Origin: Ignatzschineria sp. | GTDB lineage: Bacteria; Pseudomonadota; Gammaproteobacteria; Cardiobacteriales; Wohlfahrtiimonadaceae | NCBI GenBank assembly: GCA_030151245.1 | Contig: JASLEF010000154.1 | Span: 1-31,493 of the forward strand | DNA length: 31,493 bases | Reading direction: 5' to 3' | Shown here: positions 8,372 to 16,099 of the stretch, one piece after another | Numbering within the stretch: position 1 is the stretch's first letter | Layout: every line of letters starts with the position of its first letter | Notes under the pieces: model-generated | What the model saw: only the letters and a program-made list of their open reading frames with translations | Database searches by the model: none | What the model was told of the DNA's origin: nothing | Made by a program: the position numbers and the translations under genes

Positions 8372-8803
8372 ATGGCGCAAGAAGTTATCAATTATGCGAT
8401 TCCGGCAAAAGAAAAAAGTACATTGGCAGTACTTATGGTGATAATGATTGTTATCTGTATTATTTTAGAAGCATTGTGGGTCGGTCGAGTGCCGGTTGTG
8501 GTCTTTATTGGTTTTGGGGTATTTTTTTATTTTACCGGGATCTCAACAGCGACATTGTCAGGCGATAGTTTAGCGGTTAAACCTGTGTTGGGGAGAGTGA
8601 GGGTCTTTGCGCTTAATGAAGGTGAGTTTCAGGTTAAAACTCAGACAGGATGGATAGCTTATTTGTCGAGTGCTAAAAGTGAGGCAAAGATTTTACTTTA
8701 TACGAAACAAGGTGGGAAACCTGTGATGGTAATGAACGGGTTGTATCAAGCTAAGGATATTGACGCGTTATATGGGGAGATTCAGAAACGGAAAGCTGCA
8801 TGA
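8372..8803 (+). CDS. small membrane protein with two N-terminal helices
   Basis: The family was not recognised. The 143-residue product opens with a short polar segment (MAQEVINYAIPAKEKS). Two closely spaced hydrophobic helices follow (about 17-36, TLAVLMVIMIVICIILEALWV, and about 40-58, VPVVVFIGFGVFFYFTGIS). The soluble tail of about 85 residues is rich in beta-prone sequence (ATLSGDSLAVKPVLGRVRVFALNEGEFQVKTQ). That layout, a membrane hairpin followed by a small beta domain ending in a helix, resembles bacterial PH-domain-like membrane proteins, but this is only a shape argument. The start is fixed by an excellent AAAGGAGA (8359-8366) before ATG 8372; an upstream in-frame TTG has no such site. 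The gene is monocistronic between two terminators. Confidence 0.75.
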   Translation: MAQEVINYAIPAKEKSTLAVLMVIMIVICIILEALWVGRVPVVVFIGFGVFFYFTGISTATLSGDSLAVKPVLGRVRVFALNEGEFQVKTQTGWIAYLSSAKSEAKILLYTKQGGKPVMVMNGLYQAKDIDALYGEIQKRKAA

Positions 8804-8849
8804 AGCTTGTGTTGCTGTCTGATTTTGAGTGATAGACATTGGTGGATAT

Positions 8850-8884
8850 AAAAAACCTAACGAATTTATGTCGTTAGGTTTTTT
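8850..8884. terminator. bidirectional terminator between convergent genes
   Basis: A 14-bp perfect inverted repeat, AAAAAACCTAACGA (8850-8863) with its complement (8871-8884), encloses a 7-base loop. The A-run on one side and T-run on the other let it act on both strands, for the 8372 gene (+) and the aminopeptidase (-). Confidence 0.9.
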
Positions 8885-8935
8885 GGATATCTATCGTTAG
8901 TGTTGATTGACTAAGGATGAATTGTTAGCAAGCAA

Positions 8936-10750
8936 TTAGATTGCCTTTGTGCGTTCTTGTAGCCAAGCAAGTACGGTATTATCGGTAATTTTTGGGGAAA
9001 GTTCACGATAAACACGTTCATGATATTGATTGAGCCATGTGATCTCTTTCGCTTCTAAAAGAGTAAGCTCTATCAGGCGTGTATCTATAGGGAAGAGTGT
9101 TAAGGTTTCAAAGTACATATATTGCCCAAAATCTTGCTCTGTCTGGTTTTTAACGGGCATTGACGTAACTAAGTTTTCGATGCGAATTCCCCATTGACCT
9201 TCGCGATAAAGACCTGGTTCTATAGAGGTGATCATTCCTTTTTTAACTCTGCCTTGTTCTGATACAGGGGCTCTAAATGAGAGAACTTGAGGGCCTTCGT
9301 GAACATTCATAAAGTAGCCTACGCCATGACCTGTTCCATGGCCATAATCAAGATGATTCTCCCAAAGAGGGCGACGAGCAATGGCATCTAATAATGGCAT
9401 TGGAATATCGGCAGGAAAAATAGTTTCACTCATGACAATGAGGGATTTAAGAACTAAAGTAAAATCTCTCTTTTGAGCGGCTGACGGATTGCCGATAGGA
9501 AGAACTCGAGTAATATCAGTGGTGCCGTTTTGATATTGTGCTCCTGAGTCAATGAGTAAGAGTCCATCGCCTTTAATTTCTGAATGTGACTCCTCAGTTG
9601 CGCGATAGTGTGGTAAGGCACCGTTAGGGTTAAATCCTGCTATAGTATCAAAGCTTAAGTCAACAAAGTTTGGACGAGCTGAACGTTCTTTTTGGAGCAT
9701 TTCAGCGACGTCAAGCTCAGTTAATTTCTCTCCTTTTGCAAGGCGAGACTCAAATTCTGTGTAAAAGTTTGCCATTGCAACACCATCTTCGCGCATGGCT
9801 TCTTGTACATTTTGAAGGTCTTCGTCGCTTTTTTGAGACTTTAATAGTGTACTAGGGTTTGGTGTGTAAAGAATATCACACTCTTCATCAATCGCTTCTA
9901 GTGCCGCATAGGTATTACGTTTTTCATCAAGCATGATGACTTTATTGGTCGGGATATTTTCTAGCTCATCGTAAAAGGCATCATAAGGAAAGACAGTCAC
10001 TTTATGGTCTGTGAGATATTTTTTCACTTCCTGGTTAAGCTTTGTCTCTTCAATAAAGAGTGTGACGGATGAATGGGTGATCATCATAAATGCTAAAAAT
10101 ACGGGGTTATAAGTGACATCTTGACCACGAAGGTTTGTGATCCATGCAATATCATCAAGTGTTGAAACAATATGGACATCAGCTTCCGCATCCTTCATTT
10201 CTTGGCGAATTTTTGCAATTTTGCTAGTGATGCTTTCTGAGACAAATTTTGGATCATGTAGATAGAGCAGCTCATTAGGAAGAGCTTGACGATCTGGCAT
10301 GATTTTCTCAAAAGGATGACATTCTGTTGTTAAAGTAATGCCGTGTTCATCTAGGTTCTCATAGAGTTCAACGAAGTTTTCGATCGCAATAGTGTCGCCT
10401 AAAACAGCCACATTACTATTTTCTGGTAGGGCTGTTTGTAAAAATTCAGCATAAGAGGGCGTTTTACCATCTCCCATTTTCATAAGTTCAATATTAGACC
10501 CCGCGAGTTCAGCTGCTGCTTGAACCCAGTAGCGACTATCTGCCCATAAGTATGCTTTATCTTTTAATACCACTAAAGTGCCGGCAGAACCTGTAAAACC
10601 TGAGAAGTATTCCCGTAATTTCCAGTGTTCAGGAAGGTATTCTGAAAGATGGGGGTCGGCGCTTAGGATCAGCCAAGCTTGCACTCTATCTTTGGTCATG
10701 GACTTTTGTAGGGCGGAAAGACGAGAATGAATTGTCGTTGCTTTACTCAT
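8936..10750 (-). CDS. Xaa-Pro aminopeptidase, long three-domain M24B form
   Basis: Metallopeptidase that removes the N-terminal residue before proline. At 604 residues it is the long form, related to cytosolic aminopeptidase P1 of eukaryotes, rather than the roughly 440-residue E. coli PepP. Two creatinase-like N-terminal domains (about 1-310; SRYWVQAAAEL, LDDIAWITNLRG) precede the pita-bread catalytic domain. The metal-binding set of family M24 is visible: two Asp in LLIDSGAQYQNGTTDITR, His in GHGTGHGVGYFMNVHEGP, Glu in GMITSIEPGLY and Glu in IRIENLV. A C-terminal segment follows (LFPIDTRLI to the end). No signal peptide is seen, so it is probably cytosolic. AAAGGA precedes the ATG on the minus strand. 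It is transcribed divergently from thrC. Confidence 0.93.
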   Translation of the reverse strand: MSKATTIHSRLSALQKSMTKDRVQAWLILSADPHLSEYLPEHWKLREYFSGFTGSAGTLVVLKDKAYLWADSRYWVQAAAELAGSNIELMKMGDGKTPSYAEFLQTALPENSNVAVLGDTIAIENFVELYENLDEHGITLTTECHPFEKIMPDRQALPNELLYLHDPKFVSESITSKIAKIRQEMKDAEADVHIVSTLDDIAWITNLRGQDVTYNPVFLAFMMITHSSVTLFIEETKLNQEVKKYLTDHKVTVFPYDAFYDELENIPTNKVIMLDEKRNTYAALEAIDEECDILYTPNPSTLLKSQKSDEDLQNVQEAMREDGVAMANFYTEFESRLAKGEKLTELDVAEMLQKERSARPNFVDLSFDTIAGFNPNGALPHYRATEESHSEIKGDGLLLIDSGAQYQNGTTDITRVLPIGNPSAAQKRDFTLVLKSLIVMSETIFPADIPMPLLDAIARRPLWENHLDYGHGTGHGVGYFMNVHEGPQVLSFRAPVSEQGRVKKGMITSIEPGLYREGQWGIRIENLVTSMPVKNQTEQDFGQYMYFETLTLFPIDTRLIELTLLEAKEITWLNQYHERVYRELSPKITDNTVLAWLQERTKAI

Positions 10751-11037
10751 AATAATAATCCTTTAATTGTTCTCTTTTAGAGGCTCAATTGCTGATGATT
10801 TGTGACTGTTAAAACTCTCTTTCTAAGAAGAGGTTAATCGCGATAAGATGTTTGTTAGTCTACCATTTTAAAGTGGTTTGGGCATTTTCGAAGGGGATAT
10901 ATTTTTCGAGAATGAGGAAAAAGTGAGCAATTTTTCTCTTTTTAAAAAAAGGCGGAGATTCCGGAAGAAAAAGCTGTTAGGTTGAGGTATGATTAATAGC
11001 TTAGATTCATAACTTTTTTCCATAGGCTCGATAGATA

Positions 11038-12441
11038 ATGAAATATGTAAGTACTCGTGGGGGCGATGCGCCTAAGTCATTTTGTGAAGTTGTGTTAGAA
11101 GGTCTCTGCCGTGATGGTGGATTATCCATGCCGGAGTCGATTCCGCAAGTTTCTCAAGAAACGTTGATGAAGTGGCGTAATCTCAATAGTTATAGTGAGT
11201 TAGCGCTTGAAGTCGCTTCACTTTATGCCACAGATATTCCCCGTGAAGATCTTCAAAAACTGGTAGAGAGTGCCTATAACAGCCAAAATTTTGGGGTTGA
11301 GTCTATTATTTCAGAGCGTTCTATCGGTGATAGCGTGAAAGTCTTAGGACTTTCTGAAGGTCCAACATTTGCCTTTAAAGATATGGCGATGCAATTTTTA
11401 GGGCAGCTTTTCCCGTATGTTTTAGAGAAGATGGATCGTACACTTAATATCGTTGGGGCAACATCCGGCGATACAGGATCTAGCGCAATTCATGCGATGA
11501 AAGGAAAGCCACGTATCAATGTGGTGATGTTAAGTCCGCATAATCGAATGAGTGCCTTCCAGACTGCTCAGATGTATTCTGTACAAGAGTCGAATATTTA
11601 TAATATTGCCGTAGAGGGCGTATTTGATGATTGTCAGGATCTGGTAAAAGCTTTAAATAACGATATTGCATTCAAAGAGAAATTTAATCTTGGTGCTGTA
11701 AACTCTATTAACTTTGCAAGAATTTTAGCGCAAATTATCTACTATTTTAAAGGTTACTTCATGACCACTGCGTCAAATGATGAAGTGATTGATGTGGTGA
11801 TTCCATCAGGCAACTTTGGTAATATTTTTGCCGGCATTATGGCGCGTCAAATGGGACTGCCAATTCGTAAGTTGATTCTTGCAACGAATGAAAATAATGT
11901 CCTTGATGAGTTCTTTAAAACAGGTGTATACAAACCTCGCGCATCGAAAGATGTTCATTTAACATCAAGCCCATCGATGGATATCGCTAAAGCAAGTAAC
12001 TTTGAGCGCTTTATCTATTTGATTGCCGGCAGTGAAAAAACAAAAGCGTTATGGGATGCGATTGATGAGCAGGGTTATTTCGATCTGACAAAAGATGCTT
12101 TATGGGCAGATCGCACCGCATGGAATATTGAATCTGGTGAAAGCTCACATCAAAATCGTATTGAAACGATTCAGCGTGTATTTAAAGAGTCGAATGAGTT
12201 GATTGATCCTCATACGGCAGATGGGGTATTTGTAGGTAGCCACTATCTAGATGGTACAACGCAAGTCTGTTTAGAGACTGCAAAACCGATTAAATTTTAC
12301 GAGACAATTAAGCAAGCGGTGAATGACGCACCGTTTGATCTAGCTGAGGTAGAGAAAATTGAGGCTCTTCCTCAGAAGAAAGAGGTGATGGCAAATGATG
12401 TCACACTTTTACGTCAATTTATCGAATCCGCTTTAAATTAA
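11038..12441 (+). CDS. thrC: threonine synthase
   Basis: PLP enzyme converting O-phosphohomoserine to threonine plus phosphate, the last step of threonine synthesis. The 467-residue length fits the longer ThrC class of proteobacteria and fungi. The N-terminus MKYVSTRGG and CRDGGLSMPE is typical. The PLP lysine is K114 in GPTFAFKDMAMQFLGQL. ATSGDTGSSAIHAMKGK and VVIPSGNFGNIFAGIMARQMGLPI form the phosphate and cofactor sites. It is not next to thrA or thrB. Instead serA starts 15 bases after its stop, so the two probably form an operon for Ser/Thr supply. The Shine-Dalgarno is weak, and no Thr-rich leader peptide was found in the 287-base upstream region. Confidence 0.96.
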   Translation: MKYVSTRGGDAPKSFCEVVLEGLCRDGGLSMPESIPQVSQETLMKWRNLNSYSELALEVASLYATDIPREDLQKLVESAYNSQNFGVESIISERSIGDSVKVLGLSEGPTFAFKDMAMQFLGQLFPYVLEKMDRTLNIVGATSGDTGSSAIHAMKGKPRINVVMLSPHNRMSAFQTAQMYSVQESNIYNIAVEGVFDDCQDLVKALNNDIAFKEKFNLGAVNSINFARILAQIIYYFKGYFMTTASNDEVIDVVIPSGNFGNIFAGIMARQMGLPIRKLILATNENNVLDEFFKTGVYKPRASKDVHLTSSPSMDIAKASNFERFIYLIAGSEKTKALWDAIDEQGYFDLTKDALWADRTAWNIESGESSHQNRIETIQRVFKESNELIDPHTADGVFVGSHYLDGTTQVCLETAKPIKFYETIKQAVNDAPFDLAEVEKIEALPQKKEVMANDVTLLRQFIESALN

Positions 12442-12456
12442 GGAATACGAAATACC

Positions 12457-13692
12457 ATGAAAAAAACATCATTTCCAAAAGATGAGATGAAAGTTGTTCT
12501 CTTAGAAGGCGTTCATCAAGACGCTATTGATTACTTCAAACGTGCGGGCTATAACAATCTTGATATTCATTCGACGGCGCTTGAAGGTGATGCGTTGATT
12601 GAAGCGCTTCAAGATGCGCATATTGTAGGAATTCGCTCGCGCACACAGCTCACTGAAGAAGTGTTGAGCAAAGCGCCTCGTTTGATGTCGATCGGGTGTT
12701 TCTGTATTGGGACAAACCAAGTGGATTTAGAAGCAGCTAAACATCGTGCTATTCCTGTATTTAACGCACCCTATTCTAATACGCGTTCAGTGGCAGAATT
12801 AGTGATTGCCGAGATGATTATGCTTAAACGAGGTATTGCTTATAAAAACTATGTTTGCCACCAGGGTGGTTGGGTAAAATCAGCAGCGGGTTCCTACGAG
12901 GTTCGCGGTAAGACTTTAGGAATCGTTGGTTACGGTCATATTGGCACGCAAGTTGGGATCATGGCAGAAAGCCTTGGTATGAATGTGATTTTCTATGATA
13001 TCGAGTCAAAACTTGTGTTAGGCAACGCTCATCAGATTGAGACGTTAGATGAGCTGTTAGCGCAATCCGATATTGTCACCTTGCATGTGCCGGAAGATGA
13101 TACTACCAAGAACATGATGAGTCGTGAGCGTATTGAAAAGATGAAGCAAGGCTCTGTGCTGATTAATGCGGCGAGGGGAACTATTGTTGATTTAGATGCT
13201 TTAGCTGATAATATCAAGAATGAACATCTTTTAGGTGCCGCAATTGATGTTTTCCCTGTGGAACCTAAGTCTAATAAAGAAGAGTTTCAGTCTCCGCTTC
13301 GAGAACTTCAAAATGTGATTTTAACTCCTCACATTGGTGGATCTACCTTAGAAGCACAACAAAATATCGGGATTGAAGTCGCCTCTAAGCTTGTACTTTA
13401 CTCTGATAATGGTTCAACGGTATCTGCAGTGAATTTCCCAGAAGTTATGCTTCCTAAACAACCAGGAAGCCATCGTATTCTTCATATACACGAGAATACG
13501 CCAGGAATTTTACGGGCTGTGAATGAGCTGGTATCGGATCTTGATCTCAATATCAATGCGCAATATTTGCAAACCTCAGGGGATATTGGTTATGTAGTGC
13601 TTGATGTCTCAGGACAGGAAGAGAATGCGATTAAACTACAAAATGGTATGAAGGATATTAAAGGTACCTTAAAGTGCCGTATTCTCTATTAG
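12457..13692 (+). CDS. serA: D-3-phosphoglycerate dehydrogenase
   Basis: Catalyses NAD-dependent oxidation of 3-phosphoglycerate, the committed step of serine synthesis. At 411 residues it matches the E. coli-type enzyme. The substrate-binding domain comes first (GIRSRTQLTEEVL, CFCIGTNQVDLEAA). The Rossmann motif GYGHIG lies at 158-163, the substrate/NAD segment is INAARGTIVDLDAL, and the catalytic His is H292 in LTPHIGGSTLEAQQNIG. A C-terminal ACT domain (about 337-411, HRILHIHENTPGILRAVNEL) is the site of serine feedback inhibition in the E. coli protein. It lies 15 bases after thrC and before a strong terminator. Inhibition by serine here is inferred from the family. Confidence 0.96.
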   Translation: MKKTSFPKDEMKVVLLEGVHQDAIDYFKRAGYNNLDIHSTALEGDALIEALQDAHIVGIRSRTQLTEEVLSKAPRLMSIGCFCIGTNQVDLEAAKHRAIPVFNAPYSNTRSVAELVIAEMIMLKRGIAYKNYVCHQGGWVKSAAGSYEVRGKTLGIVGYGHIGTQVGIMAESLGMNVIFYDIESKLVLGNAHQIETLDELLAQSDIVTLHVPEDDTTKNMMSRERIEKMKQGSVLINAARGTIVDLDALADNIKNEHLLGAAIDVFPVEPKSNKEEFQSPLRELQNVILTPHIGGSTLEAQQNIGIEVASKLVLYSDNGSTVSAVNFPEVMLPKQPGSHRILHIHENTPGILRAVNELVSDLDLNINAQYLQTSGDIGYVVLDVSGQEENAIKLQNGMKDIKGTLKCRILY

Positions 13693-13715
13693 TTTTGTAG
13701 AAGAGTAGTTTGATC

Positions 13716-13755
13716 AAAAATGCGCTTAGAACTTCGGTTTTAAGCGCATTTTTTT
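13716..13755 (+). terminator. intrinsic terminator after serA
   Basis: AAAAATGCGCTTA (13716-13728) pairs with TAAGCGCATTTTT. A further AAC/GTT pair closes on a UUCG tetraloop, with one mismatch between the two stems, and a T-run follows. It is a strong terminator of the thrC-serA unit. Confidence 0.92.
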
Positions 13756-13896
13756 ATCTCTGAACTATTTGTGGGGTAAGTATTCTAGAGATTGTAGTTA
13801 TTGTAATGATCAAAGGGTGCATTTTTTATAGATTGATTTAAAATAGAGACATTAATCTACCTCTATAACCCTTTAATGAGAGAAAGAGAGAAAACA

Positions 13897-14493
13897 ATGT
13901 CACTAAGAGATCAATTGTTGAAAGCAGGCTTAGTTACCAAAGAGAAAGCTAAGGCGGTTCAAAAAGAGAGTGCCAAACGAAAGCATCAAGCGCATCGAGA
14001 TAAAAATCTTAAAGCGGAGATTAATGCGGAGAAAGCTCAGAAACAGGCGGAGTTGCAAGCATTTGATGAAGCGAAAAAAGCGATGGATCGTGAGAAAAAT
14101 CAAGAAATTTTAGCACAGCAAGAGAAGAATCGTGCGAGAAGTGAGATGCGAGATCTGATTGATCGTGAGCGCGTTAATAAAGAGAAAGGAGACGCTCGCT
14201 TTAACTTTAGTCATGACGGTAAGAAGATTCGTTCAGTTTTTGTGACGGATAAACAGCATCAAGATTTAGGGAATGGGAAATTAATGATTTGCCGTAATGA
14301 TCGTGATGGTTTTGATTATCCTGTGTTACCAGCCTCTTTTAAAGAGCGGATTCATCACTTAGAGGAGACTTTAGGAGAGAAGATCTTCTACTTTATCTCG
14401 TCAGCATTAACAGAAGGGGATGCGGAAGATGAATGGGCTGCGTGGGATGCATATGAAGCATCATTAAAGAGCGATCCAAAGAATAAAGGGTGA
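13897..14493 (+). CDS. DUF2058 family protein (YaiL-like)
   Basis: Soluble 198-residue protein of the DUF2058 family, of which E. coli YaiL is a member; its biochemical role is not established. The N-terminus MSLRDQLLKAGLVTKEKAKAVQKE matches the family start. It is followed by a long, highly charged helix rich in Lys, Glu, Gln and Ala (about 20-95), likely a coiled coil with nucleic-acid-binding potential. A compact C-terminal domain (about 105-190) begins at RFNFSHDGKKIRSVFV. The ATG at 13897 was chosen over one 21 bases upstream because it gives the family N-terminus and follows the purine-rich AGAAAGAGAG. It is monocistronic, with a strong terminator downstream. Confidence 0.85.
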   Translation: MSLRDQLLKAGLVTKEKAKAVQKESAKRKHQAHRDKNLKAEINAEKAQKQAELQAFDEAKKAMDREKNQEILAQQEKNRARSEMRDLIDRERVNKEKGDARFNFSHDGKKIRSVFVTDKQHQDLGNGKLMICRNDRDGFDYPVLPASFKERIHHLEETLGEKIFYFISSALTEGDAEDEWAAWDAYEASLKSDPKNKG

Positions 14494-14583
14494 TACGCAC
14501 CGACTTATCAAGAAGATCTGTTTGGGGGATGAGGGGGTTAATCAGTTTTGAGAAATTTTAGACTCACTCATTCTTCGCGATGA

Positions 14584-14624
14584 GCACAAAAAAAGCACTT
14601 CAAAATGAAGTGCTTTTTTTGTGC
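14584..14624. terminator. bidirectional terminator, 19-bp perfect stem
   Basis: GCACAAAAAAAGCACTTCA (14584-14602) and its exact complement (14606-14624) flank a loop of three A residues. The internal A7 and T7 runs make it work in both directions. It serves the DUF2058 gene on the plus strand and could stop minus-strand transcription from the small ORF at 14867-15013. Confidence 0.92.
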
Positions 14625-14720
14625 TTACTAAACCTCTAATGAAACTCTATATTTTATCTGTTTTCACAAGAGGTCTTATGATTAACCATTGTCATATTTA
14701 TATTTAGATCCTACTGTTTT

Positions 14721-14737
14721 TTATTCATGATGAATAA
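14721..14737. repeat. 17-bp palindrome in AT-rich intergenic DNA
   Basis: TTATTCAT and ATGAATAA flank a single central base. The region 14625-14866 holds no recognisable gene; this dyad is its only clear structure. Its 13-base core (14723-14735) is the exact reverse complement of 6020-6032 downstream of murJ. There is no T-run to suggest a terminator. Confidence 0.4.
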
Positions 14738-14866
14738 GTATTATCATCGTTGATATGGTATTAGAATCTTTTGATTAATATTTTTATTTTGTTTTATTAT
14801 TAGACATAAGAGATAAATGGGTTATAAATTAATCCATTTTTCACAGCTTTTAAAATATTTTTTGTT

Positions 14867-15013
14867 TTATTTGTTCTTTCCTGTGGTTGCTCTCTCTTCT
14901 TTAGCTTTTTTCATGAAAAACCATGTTAGCCAACCTAGCATGATAATCATAAATACGACACCGAAAGCAACAATGCCAACAAAATACGGGTCTGCGCCAA
15001 TTAATTTCATCAT
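14867..15013 (-). CDS. 48-residue single-pass membrane protein
   Basis: A short ORF on the minus strand. It encodes a small polar N-terminus (MMKLIGADPY), one strongly hydrophobic helix (about 11-34, FVGIVAFGVVFMIIMLGWLTWFF) and a basic, charged tail (MKKAKEERATTGKNK). By the positive-inside rule the tail should be cytoplasmic. A good AAAGGA lies ahead of the first ATG. The layout recalls short DUF3149-type membrane proteins, but this is a resemblance of form and was not confirmed. A perfect FNR/Anr-type site lies 122 bases upstream (15135-15148), suggesting oxygen-responsive expression. It is convergent with the DUF2058 gene across a bidirectional terminator. The second ATG is an alternative start. 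Confidence 0.62.
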   Translation of the reverse strand: MMKLIGADPYFVGIVAFGVVFMIIMLGWLTWFFMKKAKEERATTGKNK

Positions 15014-15134
15014 AGAATCTTTTCCTTTATAAAAAATAGTAGAGCTATGAAAGTCTAAATAATTATTTCTATGTCCCCACTATCCCATAAAAAATGCAAA
15101 GAATCTATGAAGTTGCTTGAAGTATTAGTTTTGA

Positions 15135-15148
15135 TTGATGCGCATCAA
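15135..15148 (-). promoter_or_regulatory. FNR/Anr-type operator
   Basis: TTGATGCGCATCAA is a perfect match to the FNR consensus TTGAT-N4-ATCAA. It is the only such site noticed in the window. The only plausible target is the minus-strand small membrane protein starting at 15013; no plus-strand gene follows before the tRNA region. A centre at -41.5 would put the start of transcription near 15100, but no good -10 box is visible there, so the exact promoter is unresolved. Confidence 0.6.
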
Positions 15149-15433
15149 GTTTTGATTATCTTGGGGGTTTTATTTATTTATAAGTTTATTAAATCGTAGA
15201 TTTAGCCATGAGATTTAAGATTTGTTAAGAAAAAAGGATACTTAAAGAGAATAAATATTGAGGATATATGGATATGTACACGTAGGGTGTATACGAGAAG
15301 TTTGGTGAGTCTTTAAGAGAGCGATCAGCTATTGAATTTATTTTAGCTTGGAAAGCTAAGGTTTAAAGAGAATCACTGTGGAGGAAAAAGAGGGGGGTAT
15401 AAAACAGGACGATAACAGCCCGCAAAAGGCAAC
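15149..15433. other. non-coding AT-rich region
   Basis: No credible gene on either strand. Minor features are a hairpin TTAGCTT/AAGCTAA (15343-15359) without a T-run and a weak TACAC/GTGTA dyad near 15275-15291. Neither could be assigned a function. Confidence 0.6.
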
Positions 15434-15466
15434 AAAAAACCCACTAAATAATTTTAGTGGGTTTTT
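15434..15466 (-). terminator. terminator of the first tRNA-Phe gene
   Basis: The inverted repeat AAAAACCCACTAAA / TTTAGTGGGTTTTT lies just downstream of the tRNA on the minus strand, where it ends in a T-run of six. The same CCCACTAAA stem recurs behind the second tRNA copy. Confidence 0.88.
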
Positions 15467-15472
15467 AATGTA

Positions 15473-15548
<76 letters not shown>

Positions 15549-15562
15549 GTGCTGAGATGAGT

Positions 15563-15591
15563 ATTAAACACCTTTGGAGTTTATTCGTCAA
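15563..15591 (-). promoter_or_regulatory. promoter of the first tRNA-Phe gene
   Basis: On the minus strand, TTGACG (-35, 15586-15591), a 17-base spacer and TTTAAT (-10, 15563-15568) lie 14 bases before the tRNA. The same two hexamers and spacing occur before the second copy. Confidence 0.8.
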
Positions 15592-15842
15592 GTCTATTTT
15601 ACAAAATAGCATGAATTGATAACAAACTATTCAATAGTAAGCTTCAAGAGTCATTTTTTTGCCTGTCCTATGATGAATGTCTGTCGCAGTTTTGAGAAGG
15701 GGGGAGAAGGATTAGCACAAAGAAAGGGGAGTTGCGTCTCTGAGTTTTTTTTGTAAATTTATTGAATTTTTTTGGGGAGGGGAAGGCTGAGGGGGCTATA
15801 GATAATATAATAGTTTTTTATTTTTGCGGATAGATGAATAAG
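15592..15842. other. non-coding spacer between the two tRNA-Phe units
   Basis: No ORF, repeat or RNA gene was recognised here. The stretch is AT-rich with G-rich patches (15700-15720 and 15776-15796) and no supported function. Confidence 0.55.
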
Positions 15843-15872
15843 AAAAAACCCACTAAATTTCTTTAGTGAGTT
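15843..15872 (-). terminator. terminator of the second tRNA-Phe gene
   Basis: AACCCACTAAA (15847-15857) pairs with TTTAGTGAGTT (15862-15872) with one G-U or mismatch position, followed on the minus strand by a T-run of six. It is clearly related in sequence to the terminator of the first copy. Confidence 0.82.
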
Positions 15873-15881
15873 CTTTATAGA

Positions 15882-15957
<76 letters not shown>

Positions 15958-15974
15958 GTGTCTTGATGAGGTGT

Positions 15975-16003
15975 ATTAAACACTGTTATCGTAGTTTCGT
16001 CAA
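15975..16003 (-). promoter_or_regulatory. promoter of the second tRNA-Phe gene
   Basis: On the minus strand, TTGACG (15998-16003), 17 bases and TTTAAT (15975-15980) lie 17 bases before the tRNA. Both hexamers match the first copy. Confidence 0.8.
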
Positions 16004-16099
16004 GATGGATAGCTGTTGTATTATTGCTCAATTATGGCTAATGATTGATATAGCGAGCTAAACTGGCTCTTATTAAATTTAAAATAGAGGAATCAATCA

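Noticed and set aside
10751..11037. Threonine attenuator or riboswitch ahead of thrC
   Set aside because: The 287-base divergent region has no Thr/Ile-rich leader ORF and no convincing terminator/antiterminator pair; only short ORFs of about seven codons and an A/T-rich stretch were seen.
14817..15032. 71-codon plus-strand ORF
   Set aside because: It lies opposite the 48-residue minus-strand ORF, has no ribosome-binding site, and its hydrophobic look comes from AT-rich sequence; the minus-strand frame has a good ribosome-binding site and a sensible membrane topology.
15135..15148. FNR box acting on a plus-strand gene
   Set aside because: No plus-strand ORF longer than a few codons follows before the minus-strand tRNA genes, so only the minus-strand small ORF is a plausible target.
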